Shown here: positions 40,205 to 55,700 of the stretch, piece by piece | How the letters are laid out: every line of letters starts with the position of its first letter | How positions within the stretch are numbered: the stretch's first letter is position 1 | Source of the DNA: Bombus terrestris | Taxonomy: Eukaryota > Arthropoda > Insecta > Hymenoptera > Apidae | DNA length: 64,000 nt | Direction of reading: 5' to 3' | Assembly (NCBI RefSeq): GCF_910591885.1 | Contig: NW_025963561.1 | Coordinates: 620,001 to 684,000 of the forward strand | The notes under the pieces: model-generated | What the model saw: only the letters and a program-made list of their open reading frames with translations | Databases searched by the model: none | What the model was told of the DNA's origin: nothing | Made by a program: the position numbers and the translations under genes

Positions 40205-43200
40205 GTGATGCGATATAACGTTATACGTAATTACGTAATAGTATATAACGTTATACGCCATATTGTGATGCAATATATCGTTATACGTCCTATAGTTATG
40301 CAATACAACGTTATACCTTATAACCTAACAGTATATGACGTTATACCTTATAACGTAATAGTATACAACGTTATACGTTATAACGTGATAGTATATAACG
40401 TTATACGTTATAACGTAATAGTATATAACGTTTTACGTCATAACGTAATAGTATATAACGTTATACGTTATAACGTAATAGTATATAACGTGATACGTCA
40501 TATAGTGTAGCAATATATCGTTATACGTCATATAATGATGCGATATAACGTTATACCATATAACCTAATAGTAAATAACGTTATACGAAATAACGTAATA
40601 GAATATAACGTTATAAGTTATAACGTAATAGTATATAACGTTATACCTCATATTGTGATGCGATATAACTTTATACGTTATAACTTAATTGTATATAACG
40701 TGATACGTCATAACGTAATAGTATATAACGTTTTACGTCATAACGTAATAGTATATAACGCTATACGTCATATAGTGGTGCAATATAACGTTATAGGTCC
40801 TATAGTGATGGAATATAACGTTATAGAATATAACGTAATAGTATATAACGTTATACCTTATAACGTAATAGTATATAACGTTTTACGTCATAACGTAATA
40901 GTATATAACATTATACGTCATATAGTGGTGCAATATAACGTTGTAGGTCCTATAGTGATGGAATATAACGTTATACATTATAACGTAATAGTATAAAACA
41001 TCGTACGTCATATAGGGATGCGATATAACGTTATACGTAATAACGTAATAGTACATAACGCTATACGTCATATAGTGGTGCACTATAACGTTATAGGTCC
41101 TACAGTGATGGAATATAACGTTGTACATTATAACGTAATAGTATATAACGCTATACGTCATATAGAGATGCAATATAACGATATACGCCCTATAGTGATG
41201 GAATATAACGTTATACATTATAACGAAATAGTATATAACGTTATACGTTATAACGTAATAGTATATAACGTTATACGTTATAACGTAATAGTATATAACG
41301 TTTTACGTCATAACGTAATAGTATATAACGTTATACGTCATATAGTGTTGCAATATAACGTTATAGGTCCTATAGTGATGGAATATAACGTTATAGAATA
41401 TAACGTAATAGTATATAACGTTATACCTTATAACGTAATAGTATATAACGTTTTACGTCATAACGTAATAGTATATAACATTATACTTCATATAGTGGTG
41501 CAATATAACGTTGTAGGTCCTATAGTGATGGAATATAACGTTATACATTATAACGTAATAGTATATAACGTTATACGTTATAACGTAATAGTATATAACG
41601 TTATACGTTATAACGTAATAGTATATAACGTTATACGTTATAACGTAATAGTATGTAACGTTATACGTCATATAGTGATGCGATGTAACGTTATACCATA
41701 TAACCTAATAGTAAATAACGCTATACGAAATAACGTAATAGAATATAACGTTATAAGTTATAACGTAATAGTATATAACGTTATACCTCATATTGTGATG
41801 CGATATAACTTTATACGTTATAACATAATTGTATATAACGTGATACGTCATAACGTAATAGTATATAACGTTATACGTCATATAGTGATGCAATATATCG
41901 TTATACGACCGAAAGAGAGGCAATAAAACGTTATACGTCATATAGTGATGCGATATAACCGTATACGTAATAACCTAATAGTATATAACGTTATACATCA
42001 TATAGTAATGCAATATAACGTTAAACGTTATAACGTAATAGTATAAAACATCGTACGTCATATAGGGATGCGTTATAACGTTATACGTAATAACGTAATA
42101 GTATATAACGCTATACGTCATATAGTGGTGCACTATAACGTTATAGGTCCTACAGTGATGCAATATAACGTTGTACATTATAACGTAATAGTATATAACG
42201 CTATACGTCATATAGAGATGCAATATAACGATATACGCCCTATAGTGATGGAATATAACGTTATACATTATAACGTAATAGTATATAACGTTATACGTTA
42301 TAACGTAATAGTATATAACGTTATACGTTATAACGTAATAGTATATAACGTTTTACGTCATAACGTAATAGTATATAACGTTATACGTCATATAGTGGTG
42401 CAATATAACGTTATAGGTCCTATAGTGATGGAATATAACGTTATAGAATATAACGTAATAGTATATAACGTTATACCTTATAACGTAATAGTATATAACG
42501 TTTTACGTCATAACGTAATAGTATATAACATTATACGTCATATAGTGGTGCAATATAACGTTGTAGGTCCTATAGTGATGGAATATAACGTTATACATTA
42601 TAACGTAATAGTAGATAACGTTATACGTTATAACGTAATAGTATATAACGTTATACGTTATAACGTAATAGTATATAACGTTATACGTCATATAGTGATG
42701 CAATATATCGTTATACGTCATATAGTGATGCGATATAACGTTATAACATATAACCTAATAGTATATAACGTTATACGACATAACGTAATATAATGTAACG
42801 TTATAGGTTATAACGTAATAGTATATAACGTTATACCTCATATTGTGATGCGATGTAACTTTATACGTTATAACTTAATTGTATATAACGTGATACGTCA
42901 TAACGTAATAGTATATAACGTTATACGCCATATTGTGATGCAATATATCGTTATACGACCGAAAGAGAGGCAATAAAACGTTATACGTCATATAGTGATG
43001 CGATATAACCTTATACGTAATAACGTAATAGTATATAACGTTATACATCATATAGTAATGCAATATAACGTTAAACGTTATAACGTAATAGTATAAAACA
43101 TCGTACGTCATATAGTGATGCGATATAACGTTATACGTAATAACGTAATAGTATATAACGCTATACGTCATATAGTGGTGCACTATAACGTTATAGGTCC

Positions 43201-44760
43201 TACAGTGATGGAATATAACGTTGTACATTATAACGTAATAGTATATAACGCTATACGTCATATAGAGATGCAATATAACGATATACGCCCTATAGTGATG
43301 GAATATAACGTTATACATTATAACGTAATAGTATATAACGTTATACGTTATAACGTAATAGTATATAACGTTATACCTTATAACGTAATAGTATATAACG
43401 TTATACGTCATAACGTAATAGTATATAACGTTATACGTCATATAGTGGTGCAATATAACGTTGTAGGTCCTATAGTGATGGAATATAACGTTATACATTA
43501 TAACGTAATAGTATATAACGTTATACGTTATAACGTAATAGTATATAACGTTATACGTTATAACGTAATAGTATATAACGTTATACGTCATATAGTGATG
43601 CAATATATCGTTATACGTCATATAGTGATGCGATATAACGTTATAACATATAACCTGATAGTATATAACGTTATACGACATAACGTAATATAATGTAACG
43701 TTATAGGTTATAACGTAATAGTATATAACGTTATACGTCATATAGTGATGCAATATATCGTTATACGTCATAGAGTGCGGAGATTAAACGTGATAGGTCC
43801 TATAGTGAGGGAATATAACGTTATACATTCTAACGGAATAGCATATGACGTTATACGTCATAACGTAATAGTATATCACCTTATACATCATCTAGTGATG
43901 CAATATATCGTTAAACGTTAAAACGTAATACTATAAAACATCGTACGTCATATAGTCATGCGATATAACGTTATACGTCATATAGTGATGCGATATAACG
44001 TTATACCTCATATTGTGATGCGATATAACTTTATACGTTATAACATAATTGTATACAACGTGATACGTCATAACGTAATAGTATATAACGTTATACGTCA
44101 TAACGTAATAGTATATAACGTTATACGTCATATAGTGGTGCAATATAGCGTTACAGTTCCTATAGTGATGGAATATAACGTTATTCATTATAACGTAATA
44201 GTTTATAACTTTATACGCCATATAGTGTTGCAATATATCGTTATACGTTCAATAGAGATGCAATATAACGATATGCGCCATATAGTGATGGAATATAACG
44301 TTATACATTATGACGTAAGAGTTTATAACTTTATACGCCATATAGTGATGCAATATATCGTTATACGTCATATAGAGATGCAGTAGAACGATATACGCCA
44401 TATAGTGATGGAATATAACGTTATACATTATAACGTAATAGTTTATAAGTTTATACGCCATATAGTGATGCAATATATCGTTATACGTCCTATAGTGATG
44501 CAATATATCGTTATACGTCCTATAGTTATACAATACAACGTTATACCTTATAACCTAACACTATATGACGTTATACCTTATAACGTAATAGTATATAACG
44601 TTATACGTCAAAACGTAATAGTATATAACGTTATACGTCATTTAGAGGTGCAATGTAACGTTAAACGCTATAACGTAATAGTATAAAGCATCGTACGTCA
44701 TATAGTGATGAGATATAACGTTATACGTAATAACGTAATAGTATATAACGTTATACGTCA
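40205..44760. repeat. N higher-order repeat, copy N1
   Basis: It matches 47,068-51,620 with offsets of 6863 bp (40.2-40.4 kb), 7313 bp (40.5-41.9 kb) and 6863 bp again (from 43.1 kb). Order: ACCTTATAAC and ACGTTATAAC monomers, three sub-repeats anchored at the AAAACATCGT monomers 40995, 42045 and 43095, K module (43775), and a T block (44.15-44.53 kb). Confidence 0.87.
40995..43934. repeat. Triplet of 1050, 1050 and 840-bp sub-repeats in N1
   Basis: AAAACATCGT monomers at 40995, 42045, 43095 and 43935 set the lengths. Each unit runs through GTGGTGCACT, AGGTCCTACA, ATAACGTTGT ACATTATAAC, GAGATGCAAT and ACGCCCTATA monomers, then runs of ACGTTATAAC. The 1050-bp spacing is exactly 35 monomers. 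Confidence 0.88.
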
Positions 44761-47067
44761 TATAGTGGTGCAATATCACGTTATAGGCCTTATAGTAATG
44801 GAATATAACGTTATACATTATAACGTAATAGTATATAACGTTATACGTCATAACATAATAGTATATAACGTTATACGTCATATAGTGGTGCAATATAACG
44901 CTATAGGTCCTATAGTGATTGAATATAACGTTATACATTATAACGTAATAGTATATAACGTTATACGACATAACATAATAGTACATAACGTTATACGTCA
45001 TAACGTAATAGTATATAACGTTATGCATCATATAGTAATGCAATATAACGCTAAACGTTATAACGTAATAGTATAAAACATCGTACGTCATATAGTGTTG
45101 CGATATAACGTTATACGTAATAACTTAATACTATATATCGTTTTACGTCATAACGTAATAGTATATAACGTTGTACGTCATATAGTGGTGCAATATAACG
45201 TTATAGGTCTCATAGTGATGGAATATAACGTTATACATTATAACGTAATAGTATACAACGTTATACGTCATAACGTAATAGTATATAACGATATACGTAA
45301 TAACGTAATAGTATATAACGCTATACGTCATATAGTGGTGCACTATAACGTTATAGGTCCTACAGTTATGGAATATAACGTTATACGTCATATAGTGGTG
45401 CAATATAACGTTAAACGTTATAACGTAATAGTATAAAACATCGCACGTCATATAGTGATAGGATATAACGTTATACGTAATAACGTAATAGTATATAACG
45501 TTATACGTCATATAGTGGTGCAATATAGCGTTACAGTTCCTATAGTGATGGAATATAACGTTGTACATTATAACGTAATAGTTTATAACTTTATACGCCA
45601 TATAGTGTTGCAATATATCGTTATACGTCCAATAGAGATGCAATATAACGACATACGCCATATAGTGATGGAATATAACGTTATACATTATGACGTAATA
45701 GTTTATAACTTTATACGCCATATAGTGAAGCAATATATCGTTATACGTCATATAGAGATGCAATAGAACGATATACGCCATATAGTGATGCAATATATCG
45801 TTATACGGCCTATAGTGATGCAATATATCGTTATACGTCCTATAGTTATGGAATACAACGTTATACCTTATAACCTAACAGTATATGACGTTATACCTTA
45901 TAACGTAATAGTATATAACGTTATACGTCATAGAGTGATGCAATATATCGTTATACGTCATATAGTGATGCGATATAACGTTATACCATATAACCCAATA
46001 GTATATAACGACATAACGTAATAGAATATAACGTTATAGGTTATAACGTAATAGTATATAGCGTTATACGTCATATAGTGATGCAATATATCGTTATTCG
46101 TCATATAGTGATGCAATATATCGTTATATGTCCGAAAGAGAGGCAATAAAACGTTATACGTCATATAGTGATGCGATATAACGTTATACCATATAACCTA
46201 ATAGTATATAAAGTTATACGACATAACGTAATAGAATATAACGTTATAGGTTATAACGTAATAGTATATAACGTTATACCTCATATTGTGATGCGATATA
46301 GCTTTATACGTTATAAGATAATTGTATATAACGTGATACGTCATATAGTGGTGCAATATATCGTTATACGTCATATAATGATGCGATATAACGTTATACC
46401 ATATAACCTAATAGTAAATAACGTTATACGACATAACTTAATAGATTATAACGTTATAGGTTATAACGTAATAGTATATAACGTAATACCTCATATTGTG
46501 ATGCGATATAACTTTATACGTTATAACATAATTGTTTATAACGTGATACGTCATAACGTAATAGTATATAACGTTATACGTCATATAGTGATGCAATATA
46601 TCGTTATACGACCGAAAGAGAGGCAATAAAACGTTATACGTCGTATAGTGATGCGATATAGCGTTATACGTAATATAGTAATATTATATAACGTTATACG
46701 CCATATTGTGATGCAATATATCGTTATACGTCCTATAGTTATGCAATACAACGTTATACGTTATAACCTAACAGTATATGACGTTATACCTTATAACGTA
46801 ATAGTATATAACGTTATACGTCATAACGTAATAGTATATAACGTTATACGTTATAACGTAATAGTATATAACGTTATACGTCATATAGTGATGCAATATA
46901 ACGTTATACCTCATATTGTGATGCGATATACCTTTGTACGTTATAACATAATTGTATATAACGTGATACGTCATAACGTAATAGTATATAACGTTATACG
47001 TCATATAGTGATGCAATATATCGTTATATGACCGAAACAGAGGCAATAAAACGTTATACGTCATATA
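44760..47067. repeat. Link between N1 and N2
   Basis: A second T block (45,525-45,850), a 23-bp monomer (46005), GACCG boxes at 46130, 46610 and 47030 (two of them with single-base variants), and ACCATATAAC / ACCTCATATT trios as in the A HOR. Confidence 0.75.
46005..46027. repeat. 23-bp truncated monomer, copy 4
   Basis: Same 7-bp loss and CCAATAGTAT neighbour, 20 kb from the other copies, so the segment has been moved or copied over a long distance. Confidence 0.92.
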
Positions 47068-50000
47068 GTGATGCGATATAACGTTATACGTAATAACGTA
47101 ATAGTATATAATGTTATACCCCATATTGTGATGCAATATATCGTTATACGGCCTATAGTTATGCAATACAACGTTATACCTTATAACCTAACAGTATATG
47201 ACGTTATACCTTATAACGTAATAGTATACAACGTTATACGTTATAACGTGATAGTATATAACGTTATACGTTATAACGTAATAGTATATAACGTTTTACG
47301 TCATAACGTAATAGTATATAACGTTATACGTCATATAGTGGTGCAATATAACGTTATAGGTCCTATAGTGATGGAATATAACGTTATACATTATAACGTA
47401 ATAGTATATAATGTTATACCCCATATTGTGATGCAATATATCGTTATACGTCCTATAGTTATGCAATACAACGTTATACGTTATAACCTAACAGTATATG
47501 ACGTTATACCTTATAACGTAATAGTATATAACGTTATACGTCATAACGTAATAGTATATAACGTTATACGTTATAACGTAATAGTATATAACGTTATACG
47601 TCATATAGTGGTGCAATATATCGTTATACGTCATATAATGATTCGATATAACGTTATACCATGTAACCTAATAGTATATAAAGTTATACGACATAACGTA
47701 ATAGAATATAACGTTATAGGTCATAACGTAATAGTATATAACGTTATACCTCATATTGTGATGCGATATAACTTTATACGTTATAACATAATTGTATATA
47801 ACGTGATACGTCATATAGTGTAGCAATATATCGTTATACGTCATATAATGATGCGATATAACGTTATACCATATAACCTAATAGTAAATAACGTTATACG
47901 AAATAACGTAATAGAATATAACGTTATAAGTTATAACGTAATAGTATATAACGTTATACCTCATATTGTGATGCGATATAACTTTATACGTTATAACTTA
48001 ATTGTATATAACGTGATACGTCATAACGTAATAGTATATAACGTTTTACGTCATAACGTAATAGTATATAACGCTATACGTCATATAGTGGTGCAATATA
48101 ACGTTATAGGTCCTATAGTGATGGAATATAACGTTATAGAATATAACGTAATAGTATATAACGTTATACCTTATAACGTAATAGTATATAACGTTTTACG
48201 TCATAACGTAATAGTATATAACATTATACGTCATATAGCGGTGCAATATAACGTTGTAGGTCCTATAGTGATGGAATATAACGTTATACATTATAACGTA
48301 ATAGTATAAAACATCGTACGTCATATAGGGATGCGATATAACGTTATACGTAATAACGTAATAGTACATAACGCTATACGTCATATAGTGGTGCACTATA
48401 ACGTTATAGGTCCTACAGTGATGGAATATAACGTTGTACATTATAACGTAATAGTATATAACGCTATACGTCATATAGAGATGCAATATAACGATATACG
48501 CCCTATAGTGATGGAATATAACGTTATACATTATAACGAAATAGTATATAACGTTATACGTTATAACGTAATAGTATATAACGTTATACGTTATAACGTA
48601 ATAGTATATAACGTTTTACGTCATAACGTATTAGTATATAACGTTATACGTCATATAGTGTTGCAATATAACGTTATAGGTCCTATAGTGATGGAATATA
48701 ACGTTATAGAATATAACGTAATAGTATATAACGTTATACCTTATAACGTAATAGTATATAACGTTTTACGTCATAACGTAATAGTATATAACGTTATACG
48801 TTATAACGTAATAGTGTATAACGTTATACGTCATATAGGGATGCGATATAACGTTATACGTGATAACGTAATAGTATATAACGCTATACGAAATAACGTA
48901 ATAGAATATAACGTTATAAGTTATAACGTAATAGTATATAACGTTATACCTCATATTGTGATGCGATGTAACTTTATACGTTATAACTTAATTGTATATA
49001 ACGTGATACGTCATAACGTAATAGTATATAACGTTATACGACATATAGTGATGCAATATATCGTTATACGACCGAAAGAGAGGCAATAAAACGTTATACG
49101 TCATATAGTGATGCGATATAACCGTATACGTAATAACGTAATAGTATATAACGTTATACATCATATAGTAATGCAATATAACGTTAAACGTTATAACGTA
49201 ATAGTATAAAACATCGTACGTCATATAGGGATGCGATATAACGTTATACGTGATAACGTAATAGTATATAACGCTATACGTCATATAGTGGTGCACTATA
49301 ACGTTATAGGTCCTACAGTGATGGAATATAACGTTGTACATTATAACGTAATAGTATATAACGCTATACGTCATATAGTGATGCAATATATCGTTATACG
49401 TCATATAGTGATGCGATATAACGTTATAACATATAACCTAATAGTATATAACGTTATACGACATAACGTAATATAATGTGACGTTATAGGTTATAACGTA
49501 ATAGTATATAACGTTATACGTTATAACGTAATAGTATATAACGTTATACGTCATATAGTGATGGAATATATCGTTATACGTCATATAGTGATGCGATATA
49601 ACGTTATAACATATAACCTAATAGTATATAACGTTATACGACATAACGTAATATAATGTAACGTTATAGGTTATAACGTAATAGTATATAACGTTATACC
49701 TCATATTGTGATGCGATGTAACTTTATACGTTATAACTTAATTGTATATAACGTGATACGTCATAACGTAATAGTATATAACGTTATACGTCATATAGTG
49801 ATGCAATATATCGTTATACGACCGAAAGAGAGGCAATAAAACGTTATACGTCATATAGTGATGCGATATAACCTTATACGTAATAACGTAATAGTATATA
49901 ACGTTATACATCATATAGTAATGCAATATAACGTTAAACGTTATAACGTAATAGTATAAAACATCGTACGTCATATAGGGATGCGATATAACGTTATACG

Positions 50001-51620
50001 TAATAACGTAATAGTATATAACGCTATACGTCATATAGTGGTGCACTATAACGTTATAGGTCCTACAGTGATGGAATATAACGTTATACATTATAACGTA
50101 ATAGTATATAACGCTATACGTCATATAGAGATGCAATATAACGATATACGCCCTATAGTGATGGAATATAACGTTATACATTATAACGTAATAGTATATA
50201 ACGTTATACGTTATAACGTAATAGTATATAACGTTATACCTTATAACGTAATAGTATATAACGTTTTACGTCATAACGTAATAGTATATAACATTATACG
50301 TCATATAGTGGTGCAATATAACGTTGTAGGTCCTATAGTGATGGAATATAACGTTATACATTATAACGTAATAGTATATAACGTTATACGCTATAACGTA
50401 ATAGTATATAACGTTATACGTTATAACGTAATAGTATATAACGTTATACGTCATATAGTGATGCAATATATCGTTATACGTCATATAGTGATGCGATATA
50501 ACGTTATAACATATAACCTAATAGTATATAACGTTATACGACATAACGTAATATAATGTAACGTTATAGGTTATAACGTAATAGTATATAACGTTATACG
50601 TCATATAGTGATGCAATATATCGTTATACGTCATAGAGTGCGGAGATTAAACGTGATAGGTCCTATAGTGAGGGAATATAACGTTATACATTCTAACGGA
50701 ATAGCATATAACGTTATACGTCATAACGTAATAGTATATCACCTTATACATCATCTAGTGATGCAATATATCGTTAAACGTTAAAACGTAATACTATAAA
50801 ACATCGTACGTCATATAGTCATGCGATATAACGTTATACGTCATATAGTGATGCGATATAACGTTATACCTCATATTGTGATGCGATATAACTTTATACG
50901 TTATAACATAATTGTATACAACGTGATACGTCATAACGTAATAGTATATAACGTTATACGTCATAACGTAATAGTATATAACGTTATACGTCATATAGTG
51001 GTGCAATATAGCGTTACAGTTCCTATAGTGATGGAATATAACGTTATACATTATAACGTAATAGTTTATAACTTTATACGCCATATAGTGTTGCAATATA
51101 TCGTTATACGTTCAATAGAGATGCAATATAACGATATGCGCCATATAGTGATGGAATATAACGTTATACATTATGACGTAAGAGTTTATAACTTTATACG
51201 CCATATAGTGATGCAATATATCGTTATACGTCATATAGAGATGCAGTAGAACGATATACGCCATATAGTGATGGAATATAACGTTATACATTATAACGTA
51301 ATAGTTTATAAGTTTATACGGCATATAGTGATGCAATATATCGTTATACGTCCTATAGTGATGCAATATATCGTTATACGTCCTATAGTTATACAATACA
51401 ACGTTATACCTTATAACCTAACACTATATGACGTTATACCTTATAACGTAATAGTATATAACGTTATACGTCAAAACGTAATAGTATATAACGTTATACG
51501 TCATTTAGAGGTGCAATGTAACGTTAAACGCTATAACGTAATAGTATAAAGCATCGTACGTCATATAGTGATGAGATATAACGTTATACGTAATAACGTA
51601 ATAGTATATAACGTTATACG
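47068..51620. repeat. N higher-order repeat, copy N2
   Basis: Same order as N1: GACCG boxes at 49070 and 49820, K module at 50638 and T block at 51.01-51.40 kb. Relative to N1 it gains about 450 bp at 47.3-47.8 kb and loses 450 bp inside the sub-repeat triplet, so the outer offsets agree again. From 50.8 to 51.55 kb it is almost indistinguishable from 43.95-44.69 kb. Confidence 0.87.
48308..50797. repeat. Triplet of 900, 750 and 840-bp sub-repeats in N2
   Basis: AAAACATCGT monomers at 48308, 49208, 49958 and 50798. The first two units are shorter than their N1 counterparts by 150 and 300 bp, whole numbers of monomers. The third is the same 840 bp. Confidence 0.87.
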
Positions 51621-52750
51621 TCATATAGAGGTGCAATATAACGTTATAGGTCTTATAGTGATGGAATATAACGTTATACATTATAACGTAATAGTATATA
51701 ACGTTATACGTCATACCGTAATAGTATATGACGTTATACGTCATAACGTAATAGTATATAACGTTATACATTATATAGTAATGCAATATAACGTTAAACG
51801 TTATAACGTAATAGTATAAAACATCGTACGTCATATAGTGATGCGATATAACGTTATACGTAATAACGTAATAGTATATAACGCTATACGTCATATAGTG
51901 ATGTAATATATCGTTATACGTCATATAGTGTGGAGATTAAACGTTATAGGTCCTATAGTGATGGAATATAACGTTATACATTCTAACGTAATAGCATATA
52001 ACGTTATACGTCATATTGTGATGCAATATATCGTTATACGCCCTATAGATATGCAATACAACGTTATACCTTATAACCTAACAGTATATGAAGTTATACA
52101 TTATAACGTAATAGTATATAACGTTATACGTCATATAGAGGTGCAATGTAACGTTAAACGTTATAACGTAATAGTATAAAACATCGTACGTCATATAGTG
52201 ATGAGATATAACGTTATACGTAATAACGTAATAGTATATAACGTTATACGTCATATAGAGGTGCAATATAACGTTATAGGTCTTATAGTGATGGAATATA
52301 ACGTTATACATTATAACGTAATAGTATATAACGTTATACGTCATAACGTAATAGTATATAACGTTATACGTCATATAGTGGTGCAATATAAAGTTATAGG
52401 TCCTACAGTGATGGAATATTACGTTATACAATATAACGTAATAGTATATAACGTTATACGTCATAACGTAATAGTATATAACGTTATACGTCATAACGTA
52501 ATAGTATATAACGTTATACGTCATAACGTAATAGTATATAACGTTATAGGCCTTATAGTGATGGCATATAACGTTATACATTATAACGTAATAGTATATA
52601 ACGTTATACGTCATAACGTAATAGTATATAACGTTATACGTCATATAGTGGTGCAATATAACGTTATAGGTCCTACAGTGATGGAATATTACGTTATACA
52701 ATATAACGTAATAGTATATAACGATATACGTCATAACGTAATAGTATATA
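51620..52750. repeat. Link from N2 to the right-hand A domain
   Basis: The left part, with the K'-like GTGTGGAGAT at 51928, matches about 25.0-25.5 kb. The rest is trios and ACGTCATAAC monomers, with the AGGTCCTACA GTGATGGAAT / ATTACGTTAT ACAATATAAC pair twice (about 52,390-52,440 and 52,660-52,710). Confidence 0.75.
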
Positions 52751-55700
52751 ACGTTATAGTTCATATAGTGGTGCAATATAACGTTACAGGTCTCATAGTG
52801 ATGGAATATAACGTTATACATTATAACGTAATAGTATATAACGTTATACGTCATATAGTGGTGCAATATAACGTTATAGGTCCTATAGTGATGGAATATA
52901 ACGTTATACATTATAACGTAATAGTATATAACGTTATACATCATAACGTAATAGTATATAACGCTATACGTCATAACGTAATAGTATATAACGGTATGCA
53001 TCATATAGTAATGCAATATAACGCTAAACGTTACAACGTAATAGTATAAAATATCGTACGTCATATAGTGTTGCGATATAACGTTATACGTAATAACGTA
53101 ATAGTATATAACGTTTTACGTCATAACGTAATAGTATATAACGTTTTACGTCATAACGTAATAGTATATAACATTGTACGTCATATAGTGGTGCAATATA
53201 ACGTTATAGGTCTCATAGTGATGGAATATAACGTTATACATTATAACGTAATAGTATATAACGTTATACGTCATAACGTAATAGTATATAACGTTATAGG
53301 TCATATGGTGGTGCAATATAACGTTATAGGTCTCATAGTGATGGAATATAACGTTATACATTATAACGTAATAGTATATAACGTTCTACGTCATATAGTG
53401 GTGCAATATAACGCTATAGGTCCTATAGTGATGGAATATAACGTTATACATTATAATGTAATAGTATGTAACGTTATACGTCATAACGTAATAGTATATA
53501 ACGTTATGCGTCATATAGTAATGCAATATAACGCTAAACGTTATAACGTAATAGTATAAAACATCGCACGTCATATAGTGATGCGATATAACGTTATAGG
53601 TCCTATAGTGATGGAATATAACGTTATAGTAAAAAACGTAATAATACATAACGTTATACGTCATATAGTGGTGCAATATAACGTTATAGGCCTTATAGTG
53701 ATGGAATATAACGTTATACATTATAACGTAATAGTATATAACGTTATACGTCATAACGTAATAGCATATAACGTTATAGGCCTTATAATGATGGAATATA
53801 ACGTTATACATTATAACGTAATAGTATATAACGTTATACGTCATAACGTAATAGTACATAACGTTACACGTCATAACGTAATAGTATATAACGTTATACG
53901 TCATATAGGGGTGCAATACAACGTTATAGGCCTTATAATGATGGCATATAACGTTATACATTATAACGTAATGGTATATAACGTTTTACGTCATAAAGTA
54001 ATACTATATAACGTTATACGTCACAACGTAATAGTATATAACGTTATAGTTCATATAGTGGTGCAATATAACGTTATAGGTCTCATAGTGATGGAATATA
54101 ACGTTATACATTATAACGTAATAGTATATAACGTTATACGTCATATAGTGGTGCAATATAACGTTATAGGTCCTATAGTGATGGAATATAACGTTATACA
54201 TTATAACGTAATATTATATAACGTTATACATCATAACGTAATAGTATATAACGTTATACGTCATAACGTAATAGTATATAACGTTATGCATCATATAGTA
54301 ATGCAATATAGCGCTAAACGTTATAACGTAATATTATAAAACATCGTACGTCATATAGTGTTGCGATATAACGTTATACGTAATAACGTAATAGTATATA
54401 ACGTTTTACGTCATAACGTAATAGTATATAACGTTGCACGTCATATAGTGGTGCAATATAACGTTATAGGTCTCATAGTGATGGAATATAACGTTATACA
54501 TTATAACGTAATAGTATATAACGTTATACGTCATAACGTAATAGTATATAACGTTATAGGTCATATGGTGGTGCAATATAACGTTAAACGTTATAACGTA
54601 ATAGTATAAAACATCGTACGTCATATAGTGATGCGATATAACGTTATACGTAATAACGTAATAGTATATAACGCTATACGTCATATAGTGGTGCACTATA
54701 ACGTTATAGGTCCTACAGTGATGGAATATAACGTTGTACATTATAACGTAATAGTATATAACGCTATACGTCATATAGAGATGCAATATAACGATATACG
54801 CCCTATAGTGATGGAATATAACGTTATACATTATAACGTAATAGTGTATAAGTTTATACGCCATATAGTGATGCAATATAACGTTATACGTCCTATAGTG
54901 ATGCAATACAACGTTATACCTTATAACCTAACAGTATATGACGTTATACATTATAACGTAATAGTATATAACGTTATACGTCATAACGTAATAGTATATA
55001 ACGTTATACGTCATAACGTAATAGTATATAACGTTATACGTCATATAGTGATGCAATATATCGTTATACGTCATATAGTGAGGAGATTAAACGTTATAGG
55101 TCTTATAGTGATGGAATATAACTTTATATATTCTAACGTAATAGCATATAACGTTATACGTCATATTGTGATGCAATATATCGTTATACGTCCTATAGAT
55201 ATGCAATACAACGTTATACCTTATAACCTAACAGTATATGACGTTATACATTATAACGTAATAGTATATAACGTTATACGTCATAACGTAATAGTATATA
55301 ACGTTATACGTTATAACGTAATAGTATATAACGTTATACGTCATATAGTGATGCAATATATCGTTATACGTCATATAGTGATGCAATATAACGTTATACC
55401 TCATATTGTGATGCGATATACCTTTATACGTTATAACATAATTGTATATAACGTGATACGCCATAACGTAATAGTATATAACGTTATACGTCATATAGTG
55501 ATGCAATATTTCGTTATACGACCGAAAGAGAGGCAATAAAACATTATACGTCATATAGTGATGCGATATAACGTTATACGTAATAACGTAATAGTATATA
55601 ATGTTATACGCCATATTGTGATGCAATATATCGTTATACGGCCTATAGTTATGCAATACAACGTTATATCTTAAACCTAACAGTATATGACTTTATACCT

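Noticed and set aside
52078..53064. Long minus-strand open frame (328 codons; also 331 codons at 22261-23256) as an antisense gene
   Set aside because: Same cause: the reverse complement also has a single stop-free frame reading YYYVMTYNVI. Its length reflects the absence of landmark monomers and, at 22.3-23.3 kb, a 270-bp tandem duplication.
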